From Strigops habroptila (Eukaryota; Chordata; Aves; Psittaciformes; Psittacidae), in NCBI RefSeq assembly GCF_004027225.2, contig NC_046358.1, positions 5,918,720-5,982,719 of the forward strand: a stretch of 64,000 nt of DNA, read 5' to 3'. Below, piece by piece: positions 25,098 through 38,600 of the stretch. Within the stretch, counting starts at the first letter, position 1; every line of letters starts with the position of its first letter. The notes below the pieces were generated by a model, which saw nothing but the letters and a program-made list of their open reading frames with translations, was not told where the DNA came from and did no database searches. The position numbers were made by a program, and so were the translations under genes.

Positions 25098-25560
25098 TAA
25101 TCAGAGAATCACAGGCTGGTTTGCGTTGGAAGGGACCTTAAAGCTCATCCAGTCCCAACCCCCTGCCACGGGCAGGGACACCTTCCACTAGAGCAGGTTG
25201 CTCCAAGCCCCTGTGTCCAACCTGGCTTTGAACACTGCCAGGGATGGGGCAGCCACAGCTTCTCTGGGCACCCTGTGCCAGCGCCTCAGCATCCTCACAG
25301 GGAAGAACTTCTTCCTATCATACAATCTAAATCTCTCCTCTGTCAGGTTAAAACCATTCCCCTGTGTCCTGTCCCTACAGGCCCTTGTCCAAAGCCTCTC
25401 TCCAGGTTTCTTGTAGCCTCTTTAGGCACTGGGAGCTGCTCTAAGGTTTCCCCTGAGCCTTCCCTTCTCCAGGCTAAATACGCCCAACTCTTTCAGCCTG
25501 TTTTCTCATAGGAGAGGTGCTCCAGCCCTCTGATCATCATCGTGGCCTACTCTGGACTTG
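25098..25560 (-). mobile_element. CR1 LINE 3' fragment, ARHGAP1 intron 1
   Basis: Reverse-oriented CR1 3' end of about 460 bases, starting with the reversed tail TCAGAGAATCACAGGCTGG and continuing through CCTGCCACGGGCAGGGACAC to GAGAGGTGCTCCAGCCCTCT. It is opposite in orientation to ARHGAP1. Confidence 0.94.
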
Positions 25561-28500
25561 CTGTAACAGCTTTATGTTGGAGAATGATAATGAGAGACCA
25601 GAGAGTTTCCCCAAGCAATAGTGTGTATGTTGTGAGTTAGTTGGTCACCGTGACCCAGACAAAGCTGGTCTGGATCTTGACCTTTTGACTCTTTCAGAGT
25701 AGTACCAGGCTAGCGATGCCCTCTGTGGTATCATCAGTCTAGATGTGAGGAAAGACTTGGGCTGGACTTCCTCAGTGAGTCTTGGTCCTGGAGCTCATTC
25801 GTGTGAGTGAGTACTTTCAAGATCTGCTGAGTAACTGCTTCCTTTTGTTGCAATGTGCGTGATATTAAGACTATTTTAAAGTGCAGGGACTTGATGGATG
25901 TGTACAGGAAAAGACATTTGTCCAAATAAAACAAAACTGGGAGGAGGTGCAGATACCAGCAGAGTCAGAAAAATAATAGAGCCACCCAGAACTGGGATTC
26001 CCTTGGGTCCGAGCCTTGCTTGTTAATCAAGCAGGGAATGGCTTTTGTAATTCTTCCTTGTGTGTAAGTACAGATCCAGGGTGTGGTAATACATGCATGG
26101 ACAGATTTTTATGTGTAGGTTTATTATTGAATTAATAGTACATCTGGAAGGAAAACAGGAAAAGGAAACTGCCAAACAGGTGCAGCTTAGAAATAAACGA
26201 TGGGAAAGTAGTGAAACTGGAACTGCAGAAAAACACAGTCTGCATGAACAGCAGCTACCAGAACTTCATAGATACAAGTGAACTGTTTTCCCTGGGTAAA
26301 TGCTGGTGGGATCTTGTGTAAGGAATCTCCTGCTCAGAAGAGCAAGCTGTTCTGCAGCACATCTCTCTATTATCCAGAGAGTCAGTTTTTATTAGGCAGC
26401 AAGTGTTCAATTCAACCAGTGTAGGTTGAATGGTGCAGAACACATACTGGAAACAGTTGGTTCCTTAGATCCTGGCAGTAAGTAAATGCTTCTGATGTCA
26501 AAAGTGTGACTCTTTAGTTTTTAAATGTTTGGGCTTTTTACTTTTTAAATCTAGGTATGTAATTTTTCTTTCCTTATGACTGGCTATACAGGGTGTATCA
26601 CTTGCATCTTGTCATGACATTTATCTAAAACAAGTGGGCTTCTTAAACTGTGTTACATCTGGTGGGATGCTGCTTTTTGACAACTGTTTCACTCATACTG
26701 GTACAGATGGACTTTCTGTTCAATGACAGGTCCTGCTTAAGGATAAGTTTTGAGTACACAGGGAAAAATCTCATGCAGGAAGTGAAATGTATCCCATTAT
26801 ACTAAGATCCCCAAGTAGTTTCTTACGTCCAAACTCCAGGTCTCTTCTCCTCAGTGCCTGCTAGTTCCCAGACATTTAGAGGATTATATTTAAACTGTTC
26901 CAGGGTTACCTGATGTGAGACCCTGTGCTTTTGTCTTTTGCATTGTTGGGAAATGGCTGGGGAAAATTCTGCTGTCTGGGAGCTACAGTCTGGTTCACAA
27001 GGACCTGATATCTAAGAAGTCTTCTGCTCTGGATCCTCCTTCCATTAACATTTCTGCCATGGAGCACTAACCTAGAGCCAAGGAATGGAGCTGCCTGCCT
27101 GGCTGTGAAAAGCACTTTGGAGATATATAGGGAGTCTGGTCTCCTTTCCAAGGAGTAAGGAGGGTTTTGGCAAGAGCACCGTCCACTGGGCTCTTTTTCC
27201 AGTGTGGAACTGTAAGGATCCTACTAACAGCTTCCTTCTTCCACATGGTGCCACACTAGGATTACTTTTATGCCTAAGGGGAAACCCCCTGGTGCTGTTT
27301 AATAACCAGCTCTTCCACCTCTGATTAAGTGCTTCAAGTTGGCTGCGAAGCCAAGTTGTGGTCAGTGTAGGGACAAAGTGAGGACACTTGGTGTCTTGCT
27401 GGCCCTGTGGCAGTACTATCACTGCTCTGTGGGAAGATTTGGCTTTGGTCCCCAAGTGCTTCAGGACCTTGCTTTGGGGACACTGTTGCTACTGGGCATC
27501 TCCACGAATCTCACATGAAAGGCATCTCTGGATGGCAGCAGTTGGATATAGGTCCTCACCAGGGCCAGGAAGCCCCTGTGAGCTGGGAGTGCTGAGTGGC
27601 TGCCCTTGTGGGGAGCTTCCTCAGCATGGGGTGCTGGGTTATGGGGCTGCTGAGCTGAATGGGGAATGCTTTTGAGCTCACTGAGTCATAAGAGTTGGTG
27701 CCTGGTGTTACCATAGAAATCAGATCAGCTGCTAGGGGTGGGGAGTCCTTGTCCCTTGGCTCCGCCACTGCTGCATGGTTCCAGCATGAGCTCACTGTGT
27801 AAAGGGACCTGATTTCTTGCTCCTTCTCTCCAGGATCAGAGGGGGTCAGATGGCTCTCACAGCCCTCACCGGAGGGTAGGGAATAGTTTTCCTTGGGTCT
27901 CTGCTTGGCTGCAGTGGTCAGATGCTGTGTGTTTGCCCTGCTGTGTTGGTGATCCGCTGCCCTTCTATGTTTTGCTCGTTCATATTTCATGGAACTTACT
28001 TTATTTGCTTAGCAACAGCTCCCAGCCCTTTGGGAGCCCCAGAGAGGTGAAAACTGCTTGTAAACTGATGAGTAGCAGATAAGGGAGGACAGGAAGTACT
28101 GAGTGTGGAGTGATCTAGGGAGAGGGCACAAACACTGAATATCCAGTTTCCTGTGCTCTCAAAATGCATTCCGAAGATAGGTCACGGGTGTTGCCCTGAG
28201 CATGGATGTGATGCCTTCCGGTGCTCTGTTTCTCACAGGTTTTGTCGTCTGGGCGTACATCTGAGTAACTGTTTCATCATCTTCTCTGGGTAAATATACA
28301 CGTTCAAGCTCTAGGGATGAAAGATGTAAAACATCGTTGCCCCCCTCCCATTCAGCTAAAGGAAATAGCTTCACTGTGAACACGATCTTTCCACACAAAG
28401 GCATTGTGCCTTCTCAGATCATCTTTGAACCCTTTGCTCTCCTCGTAATGCAAAACAAGCACAAGCCTGTCTGAGAAACAACACTACTACAAGAGAATCT

Positions 28501-29568
28501 TGCTTGTGCAAGGTGCCACTTTGTTTTGCTACAGTTCCTCTTGGCTTGCTGCCTGTTGGCTGCTGGGTTACGGCCCGTGTGGTCCGTGTGAGCAATCCAG
28601 ATCTAGGAACTTGTCCTTTCCAGTGTTTCCTTGCTTACTTCCAAGACACTGAGGATAACTAACAGCTGCTTCCTAGGGGTTGTCCCTAAGAATCGGTACC
28701 CCTAGGAGGTGCTGTGTGCTGTGCTACTCAGTCTTGGGGCTGACACATCATCTGTTCCAGGTGAGAGTGAGAAATGATTGCAAGCAGCAGCAAATGCACT
28801 GAAGTGTCTGTTTCTTGGACCTCTTAATTCCTTGGTCTCCTCAGTATTATGGCATGCTTGATGAAAAATACTCATTCTAGCTGTATGGCTTTAGATTAAA
28901 GAGATGATTCCTTGCTGCTTGCTGTCATATAGGAGAAAGGATTTGCTGGGTGATGCTGAAAGGAGATGAGTGTTGTGTGTGTATTGTTCTCTCTGTCTTA
29001 TTAGCTCAGCCTGCAAAATCCTGTTTTAAGAAGCTGTTCACTTTTGTGTTCAGATCCCAGCACGCTGAAGCACCCACTTCAGTGCTGTTGAGAGCTCCGG
29101 CCCTCCCTTATGGGGAGAAGGGAGGGTGATTCCTGGGAATGCTTCCAGCACTGGGCCAACTGTGGAAACAACTGGGCTTGGTGCCAGCCCTTCGGAAGGA
29201 GGGGGAGCTCAGAGCTGGTACAGTGAGCGTATCAGGCAGGGGCTGGTGTAGCCTGTCGCCTTCCTCAGCATCTTGTTGCTGCTCACATTTCAGGAGAGAA
29301 ACTACTCTGTACAGAGCTTTGGCCAAGCAGGGACTCTGAGAGGGTTGGTACATGCTCCTGATGGTCTTTTGATAGCAAATGGCATGAAAGAATCTGACAT
29401 ATGTCGGTGCTTCTGGCTTGGAGGAGTAGGAGGAGCTCCTGCCTGGAGCTCCCCCTTAAGGGGGAGGGGAAGTATGATCTCTGGATACGTAAAGGGAGGA
29501 TTTGGGGGAAATCAGAGAGAAGAGGAAGAGCCTCTATGTCTCTGTGTCTCACCCAGCAATCTCTGCAG
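25561..29568 (+). other. Rest of ARHGAP1 intron 1
   Basis: About 4 kb of intron with no further CR1 copy, conserved exon or RNA gene recognised. The acceptor is at 29567-29568. A short palindrome lies at 29449-29466. Confidence 0.6.
29449..29466. repeat. 18-base perfect palindrome
   Basis: CTCCCCCTTAAGGGGGAG is a perfect inverted repeat without spacer, about 100 bases before the acceptor of the first coding exon of ARHGAP1. A function is not known. Confidence 0.8.
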
Positions 29569-29613
29569 TCCTTGTTCTAGACACTGCAAAACAAACCACG
29601 GTGTCTGGGGACC

Positions 29614-32600
29614 ATGGCTACGGACCCACTCTCGGAGCTTCAGGATGACCTGAACTTGGATGATACTAACCAGTCCCTCAGCCAGCTCAAACTGGCTTCC
29701 ATAGATGATAAGAGCTGGCCAGCAGATGAAGCTCCTGCTTTTCCTAAGTCGGGTAAGTATCCTGCTTGTTTGGGGTCTGGGTTTTGGCCAAAAAGGATTG
29801 TTTGTCCTGCAGGCATTGTGGTCATATCTACATCTACAGAGAGGCCCAGGTCCATTTGAAAGCTTTATAGACACATTAATCTTGTACCACACCCAAGTGA
29901 ATTAGCCCTGCCACTGAAACAGCACTAAAAAGCTCTGAGCAAGCTGGTGTAAATATACTTTCCTCCATCCTGTGGCTGACTGCACTTTGGTGCTGACAGT
30001 ACAGACATGCTCCAAGTCCTTGAGTGTCCTCTATTACGGTCTCTTACAGGATAGGTTGGCCTTCCTGAGTTGAAGGGTCTTGAACTTCCATGTAAGAGGT
30101 GGGGTTGGAGATTGAGTTGTTGCTCTGGAATCCTGTCCTATGGACTGCTGCCCAAAGAGGTCAGGGAAATTAGCTTAAGGGCTTATAGGATGAGACCATG
30201 CATCCAGGGATGATGTTAAGATCCTCCTGCTCTGAAAAGCCATGATGTTGCCTTTGGCACTTGGATTTTGGTCTTTGTGAATGTTTCTGACCTATCTGAA
30301 CAGTTGTTTTTGAGAGAGTGTACAGTCTGAGGGACACACTGGGCCCCCATAGGATTGACAGGTCTCTTCTGAAGCCATTGCTGCTCTTGTCCTCTCAGAA
30401 TTTCAAAGGAGGGTTTCCAAGGTGGACAGGTACATACATTAGTCCCTCCTGTGTTGAAGAACCATGTTTTCCCATCCCTGTACCCCTGGCCAAGGTGATG
30501 CAAATCCCGTCTTCTAATTGCTTGTTCCTTGTGTTTTGTGCAGAGGACTCCAAAGGCTCCCCTGAGCCCGTCACTCACCTCCAGTGGGATGATCCCTACT
30601 ATGATATCGCCAGGCACCACATTGTGGAAGTAGCAGGTAGTGGTCTTTCTGTTTTCTCCTTTGATGACTTTGCAGCTGGGCTGAGGAAGGGTCTTTCTAA
30701 TGGGGTTATGGGGGCACCTGCTATATGCCAGGCCCAAGTGACAATGACACTTGGCATCCTAAAGAGGAGGAGCACCAAACTTCTTGAATGCTTGCCACGT
30801 GTGTAATGTTCCACTGACCTTGGTTAATCTTGCGTTGCTTCTTGGCTCCTACTGTCTTGATTATATTATTAGCAGGACTTGGTTGCTTTTGCTGAATAGA
30901 TGTGGCCTTTGACTATATCCTGAGCACAAGATGTGGTTTTTGTGTGATAATGCCACGGAAATTATCTAGTTACGCAGTACACAGCTGACTGTCCTCAGCT
31001 GACTAAGGAATTCACAGTAGGTCTGTAAGCTCTCTTGTATCTGAGTGGCCAGAGCTTGCCATCCTGTCCAGAAACAGCATATACAGAAATCTGAAATAGG
31101 GGGAATGGGCACATGTCCCACTGCAAGGAAAGACCTCATCATTCAGTGTCAGAAGCATTGGGATTTTCTCTGTGTGGTTACCTTATCCTTATTATTGTAA
31201 TGACGCTAACTCATGGCAATTTACTGCTGAGACCTGCATAAGAAAGAGTTTTGGGGATATTCTTTATGTTGCTGTGGTAAGCCTGAGGGAGGGGTAATCC
31301 CAGATTGTCTTGTGTTCCATGTTTAAAAGACAAACTGTCTCTTCAACCTGTTGCGACTCGATTCACACTTCCTCCTCCTCGATTATCTATAGCCACTTCC
31401 TACCTCCCCTATTGCCATTCCTCTACTGTGCTCCCTGCCCCACATGTGAAACTGCAGTGAAGCAGAGCACAGGCTGGAGTCCTTTGGATTCAGGGTCGTT
31501 CTGCAGCAGGGTTTTACCGCAGAGGGAAGATTATCAGGCACGTACCTTGGTAAGAGTTGTCCTGACATCATTCTTTTCTGGGCTGTTTTCTAGAATGAGC
31601 TTGCTTTCTCCTAACCTTTCATGTTACATCATTTGGGGAGCAAAACAATAATGGTAAACTTTGTTGTCCTTTGTGCCTCTGGCTGCTCAGGTTCACAAGC
31701 CCAGGTATTTAGCATTTGGGCCACTAGGTCTTGTAGATTTGCCACAAGTGCTTTCATTTGCAAACATGTTACTGACCTTCTTTTCCATGGGGCTGGAGTT
31801 TCAGGACTGGGGTTTATAGAGGTCTGCAGCCCAGTGTCCCTACAGCTGGAAATGGAGTCCACACAAATGTGTGGACTCATCATTTCAGTGATGATAGCTA
31901 GACTATTTGGATGCAGATGGCAGAGGTAACTGGTGTTTCAGGACTGGGAGCTGATGAGTTAACTGGTTCTGTTGTTCACTTCAGACAAAGTTTCAGACAA
32001 AGTGCTTAGCAGAGAGTTTAGATCAGAGACATTGATAAGTCTGGAATGTCAGCCCAAACCAAGGATATACTTTGTGTGCTGCCTCCTGATGTAAGCGCCA
32101 GTCTCTCTGTGGGATTTCTGTTCCAAGGTAACACCATTTAGGTTTTTTTCCCAAGCTCTCTGAATGGAGTATCACTCCAGTGGAGGTGTGTCTCAGCGGC
32201 TGTTGGAATGTTTGACACGTTGTTTAGGATAGCGAATGAATTATCTAACTTCCTGAAAGGATCTGGAAGTGGTTTGATGGCTGACTGGGAGCTGTGCCTG
32301 CATTCTGAAAGAGATCTCTTCCCTGACAGTGGTTTAAAGTGGTATTTCTAGTGAGGTGTCTATCCCTGTTGTATCTCTGCATAGTGCAGAAGCAGCTCAG
32401 AGATGTTTCTGTTGTTGGTTGCCCCTGGCCAGTTTTCACCAGTAGCTGGTTTATCTGAAAGCATGTGATGGTCCCACACACATAGCATGGTGTGATGCCT
32501 TTCTTGGCATTGGAATAGTAGCATAGCTCCAAAAAGTGGATTTACTGCCACATAGTTTTGAGACTTGCTGGTGTCTCCTCTCCTGGAAGCAGGATTTATT

Positions 32601-35600
32601 AAGTCGATCTGCGGGGCCTGAGTTGTAACCTGGCCTCTGGGATGAAGTTGTTTGTTCAGGTTTTTTGGTCAAAAATTAGTAACGTTAACTGTTTGGAGAA
32701 TGGGTGATATTCTCTGGGATGTTGTTGGAGCCAGTCTGAGAAAATCTGGGAAAATGCTATTAAGAAATAGCCTGGAGAATCAGAATTGCACTGGAGGGTT
32801 AATATGAAACTGTTTGCATCTGGCTCTCCTGACAAGTTGTGCTTGTCAGCACCTTCATGTGCAATGAACACTCCTCATGCTGAGCCTGAAACAAGTAGCT
32901 CCAACCCGGTTCTTGTAAATATTAGGAAATGGCAGCAGAACAAGGGTTGTTTTACCCATTCTTCTGCTTTATGAGCTTTCTCTTCTGTGTCCTTCCCTGT
33001 TGTGCACTTGAGAGCAGAAAGCATATGGCTAACTCTGTTCCTGCCTTCCCTGAAATACGTTCTGAGATGCTGATGCTATTTTGAGACAAAACCAGAAGGC
33101 TGGTTCCCATCCTCGGGCTGAACTCCATGATCCCAGGGTTATCCTGTGTGGTCAGAAGAGTAATTGCTTCTCGCAGGAAGGAGGGGCGTGTGGTGTTAAT
33201 TTAAACTTACTAAAAGCCCAGTTTTGACGACAAAAACTTAACACACTCATTTTCTAGCTGACCTTAATTCCTGATGGAGTTCAAGGCACGCTGGATTTGA
33301 ATATCCTGGATATCTGGCCTAAAGAGGGGGAAAATAACATTGCAAATATTTTGCTAGAAATTTGCCAGCAAAATAAGGGGTTTGCTCTTGTTTTTCATTT
33401 AAAAATAGTACAGCAGCTTCAAAGAGACTCTCCTTTTATGCCCTGTGCTCCGGTCTCTTCTGGAGACTGGGACCTTCCTGGAAGAGGCTGTCCGTGGGAA
33501 GGAGCAGGAATGTCATTGCTATCCCGTGCGGTGCTGTGTCACAGGAAGATGGCAACAAAAGGCATCCAGGCCACAGTTTTGAGGGAGTACAACAGAATAT
33601 TTCAGTTTTGGGAAACTTTCCTTTAGTTCTGTGGTTCAGTGCTTTTCTGAAGGGAAGAGAGGATACCATGCTGTTCCTTTCAGACCTGCCTCATGGTGTG
33701 AATTTCTGCAGTGTTTTACACAGGCTCTGGAGAGGTTTCTGTGTGGTTGTGCTCTTCTTGACTCTTGAGTTCCATTTTTGTGAGCATTGTAGCAGGGAAG
33801 TTTGTCTTCACACATGGCTAGAAGTTGGAGCAGAGGCGGCTCAGTTTCACTGCACAAACCACTTCTGCAAAGTGTGGTTTTTCCTCCTTGCTCACATCAC
33901 ACAGCATTCAGAGGAAACACAGGCTTCTGGTTAAAGACTATTGAGGAACTATCCCAAATTTCTGTTATGTCTGAGAGTTTCTATATCCTTCTGCTAATTC
34001 TATGGCAAAGGTGCTGCTTGCATCTCCTTGAGGGTTGAGGCAGACTAGTGTGACATAATCTTGTCCTTGAATGTCAGCAGAGGATGAATTGCAAATAGTT
34101 AATAACAGTCTGAAGGAGGTCTCTGGAGATGGTAGTTCCTACTGGGAACCTGGGGCTGTGGGAAGAGCAGGGCTCTTGACAGCTCTAGCAATGTGTTGTT
34201 CCTTGTTCTTCTGCACAGTCTGAAATACTGGTCTCACCTTTGTGATCCATATGCAAACCTACAGCAATGAGGTGCATCAGCATTCCCATTTTTACACAAT
34301 AACTGGTTTTCTTCCTTTTGGGATAGGAAAACTGGGGCTTAGCATAAAACCGGTGAATGAATTTTCCATTCTGTAGAGGCTAGAAGTTGGTGTAGGAGTA
34401 GTCACCAGAGTGGCTGTTACTATTTGCTTCAGCTCTGTAGTCCCTGCCCAGTGACTTCAGAGCTTTGCTGAAGCTCAGAGCATGTTTCTGCTGGTTTATG
34501 TGGGAAAACTGCTGCCTCACACCATTAACTGGCAGTGTGCGAGGCTGCCCTCACAGAGCAGGCATGATGCTAGTGTGTGTAAGACTTGTGATTGAAGAGG
34601 GAAAGCAGGGTGGAGAGCGGGGGGTGTATCTTCTTGTGTGTTACTAAAAGCTGTAGTTTCAACAGTGAGTATTTCAGTGGTGAATCTGGTACGAAACCGA
34701 CCCGGAAAGCATTGTGGCTGGCTGTTGGCTGCAGGTGCCAAAGCTGTAACTAGTGCTGATGGTTTGTTGTTGCTGTCTATGATTGACATGAGGAGGTAAA
34801 ATCAATCTTTCTTTCACTTAGAAGACAAAACTTGTGCTAAAATTATGTTGCCGTGTGTCTTTGGTGGCTAATGGGCTCAGCAAAGGCCTCTGATTAACAA
34901 AGGTTCTTTTCCCTTCCAGTATGGTGCATTATTATTGGCCCTATTAATACAGGGTGCATCCATTTCTGTTGCTTTTGGGTGTAGTTTCTGGCTTTGACTT
35001 TTTTTAAGAGTATTTGTATGATACAGAATGATGAGTTGTATCTGCAGAATTGGGCCCAGCCAAAGCCCAGCTTTCAAAACCATGTTTTGACATGCGAGAC
35101 CAAGGGAATGGAGAGTGTTGGAGGGATTCTAAGTTCCTAAGAGAGACCAAGGGAATGGAGAGTTTCTTTCTAGAGCCCTGCTCTAGAACTCTCCATCCTG
35201 TCTTGACAGGCCCATGTGGGTCTGTTGAGTACGCAGCTGTAAGAGTGATGGAGAGGGGCTGGGCACAGCAATAACCACTTGTAACCACTCTCCGGCCATT
35301 CTAATTGGCAGTTTATATTCAATTCAGAATCTACCAAACATTTTCTTTTAAGCTGTGAGTGTAATGAAGATCTAAATTGTTCCCATCTTCAGCTTATTAG
35401 TGAAGCTAATTTAGTTCAGCTTATTTAGCTTCTTGCAAACCAATCTGTTGGATGTGTTATTCAAACAGTATGATGCCATTCTCTATACACTTTTGAAGTT
35501 GTTCAAAGGACCTTGACATTCAGATTTAATTGTGTTAACCCTTTTAAAAGAGGCACTATGGTGATGACCATTTTGGTGGTAGGGGAAGAGTACCAGTAAG

Positions 35601-38600
35601 GGCCAGAAGTTTGACTGTGGTTATACAGAACTAGTTGCAAATTCAAGACAGAGATTTGGGAATCGTGGGTTGCTGTTACCACCTCTAATTGTTAGATAGG
35701 ATTGCTTTGGAGAGGAGCATGGGTGACAGATGAAATAGAAGGAGCTTGACTGCTGCAAGACAGCAACTCAATGCATCCCAGTGGCAACCCAGCTAGACTC
35801 TGAGACTTTCTAATCAAGATTACTTTCTGGGGAAGGGTACAAAGCTTGGCTTGCTATAACCTTGTTTCTGTTCCTCCAGACCAGGGTGCACTTGATGGGG
35901 CCCAACCAGGTAGGTAGACTTTTTGTGGCGCTAACATTTGGTACTGTAGATCATGGTATTCCTTTAGCATGACCGTGGCCTGTAGCTGGACTGTCTCAGG
36001 GGAGCCCAAACTTTGCTCAGCTTTAGGCTGCACTGGCAACTCTTCAGGAGTCCAAAACCTGCACCAAATTGTTATCTGAGGGCTGCACCTCTGCCTCCGG
36101 CACAGCAGAACCATCTGAGCCAAACTGGGCATGTGGGCTTCACTTTTGGCACTTTGGGGCAATTGGGTCTCAGTGTAAATCCTGCTCCTCCTCTGTCATG
36201 GTGGTGGCCTGCTTGGACCAGTTCAGTTTGAACTGGGATTTACCTTGTTCTCGTATGTGCTTTGGTAGTTCATCCTAGGACTGTTTCCTATTCCTTCATA
36301 TGATCTGCTGCTGTGCTCACATGCCAAGCAGCTGGTGCTTAAACTGGATTCTCCAGCTGAAAGCAACTGTTATCTGTTTCTTCTCCCTTTGGCTGCAGAG
36401 ATGTATTTTGGTAACTTATTCCTCAGTCTAGCCTGAAGCTGTGCTAGACTGCTCTGTGCTTGCTGAGCATTTGTTAATACTCTCTGGACTCCAGTCCCAG
36501 TCTGGCTGCCAGCGCTTTCACACTTCTCAATGTAGGTGAAAACTTCTGGTGTGAAATTCTTGCTTCTGTTTCTGAACAGCAGGCCAAGACCTTCACACAG
36601 TCCATGGAAATGCTGATCTTCACTGCCTCATTACTTGGGCATCTGCCACGCTCTCAGGCATCCTCCCATTTTGCATTCTTTAATCTGACCCTTCAGTAAT
36701 ATCTTGTATCAGTTAGAGCTGCAGTCACTTGTTAAGGCTTTATGATTTGGATATTGGGAATATCTAGGTAGATGCCATGTATTAAAATACTTCTACTTTG
36801 AGCTCCTTACCTTCTTTTCCTGAGGGGCTAAACCCACGCTGGAATTGCAACAGGCAACTCTACTATATTCACACACTGCCCAGCGGTGTCATAAGCTTGG
36901 CAAGAGTCTGAAATTACATTAGAGAAATTTTTTACTAACAGTGGCTCTGATAAACATCCAGATCTCTGTGAAACTGGTGTAGTAATGTTCCAGAATTATG
37001 CAGTGGTGTTCTCTCCTTGGCACTGCACTCCGTTAACTTTGCTGTTTCACCAGTAACACTAGTTTTTGGTGGTAAGTTTTATCCATCTGCATTCTCTCAG
37101 TATCAGAGTACCAGGATATTTCAAAGTACCCATTTGGATCTTTCATCGAGGTGGGCCCTCAGCTGGGGGTACCTGATGAAGGTAGAAATGAGCAGGGTCC
37201 CTGGACTACAGTTATGTGAGTAGTATGACAGCTTCCAATCACGGCATAAAGGCTAACGGGTATATTTCAGGAGAAATACCTAGACATACAAAGCGGGATT
37301 TGCAAGTCACGCATGTCTTTTCTGTGTTGACACAGATTCATTTAACAGAGTCCCGTCTCAGGACAGTACTTGGTAGGAATTTCTGCACTGATATGTTTGT
37401 ATTGCTGCAGGTTTCAATCTGAAACATTAGCCTCAGTATTTAAACTTGAGCCCTTTCGAAAGCGTGGTCTTGCACCGATGGCTTGCAACAATGATGTTCC
37501 ATGCCCCTTGTCTCAGAAGTGCTGCTCTTCAGGTGAGAAGAAAAACTGAGTTTGGGCCTTAAAAGCACCATAACAATGTTTAGGAGAATTAGCATGCCCA
37601 TCAGTGCTGCGAGTTAATATCTCTTTAGATGGGCATCTGTCTTGACTGGAGAGGCTTTGCATATTGGCTACCATCTTGCTCTTTGCTGTTAAAAAAGAGA
37701 TATCTGAATTACTATGGGGAGGTAGTTTTATTTCCAGTGTCATGTATGACCTTACTCACAAAGGTTTGCACATTGTTGGGGTGCTCTGTGAGTGCTGATG
37801 GTAATTGCTTCTCTGTTGGTTTGTTGTTAACTACTGAGCATTCCTCATCTGGGAGAGGTAGGAGGCAGGCTGAGAAGCTGAGTGATTACTTCATGGTCTA
37901 TAGTTGTGTTTAATGGAAACTTTAGCTATTTGCAATTACAAACAAGGGGTGAAAACCTAGATACATAAGATTAATATTGCAAACAGGAAAGCAAACAGTG
38001 CAAGGGATGGAGCATCTGGGAAAGATCAAACACGATAAGAATCTGGTTGGTTGGAGGCAGACAGGCCACCTTCAGGCAGTTTTCTCCAGCAGCCAGGAAC
38101 GCATGGAATGGGCTTTAGGTTCTTGCTTATGAATTGGAACAACTGATGGTTCAGCTTGAATGCTGAACGTTGCACTTTGTCGTGTCTGGAGGATGCAGAC
38201 TGATCTGATCTGTGTCAGGTGGAAACAAGATTGGCAGTTGGTTGTTTTTACAGTGTCTGTGCTGACAGGCTGAGCTCAGTGTGATGAAACCGGAGTGAAA
38301 CGCAGAACCCAGTGATGGGCATGCTGGTTCCTGTGTAGGTGTTGCGCATAAATTCATTCTGTTTTGGAAGGCAAAATGGGCCACTCCTTTCTCAGTCATC
38401 CAGGGGGCTATAGATTAGCTTTTGGAGTACTTGGCCCTGGAAATACTTGGCCAGGGGAAACACGCCGTCTCCCTTTTGGCAGAATCATGGATTGTCCATT
38501 TTCTCTTTATCAGCAATCCCAGACCTTTTCTCCAAGGCTATATAAGGAACAAAATTCCAGACTTTGCATAGGCCCAGCCGTAGGCTTTCATATCATTCCA

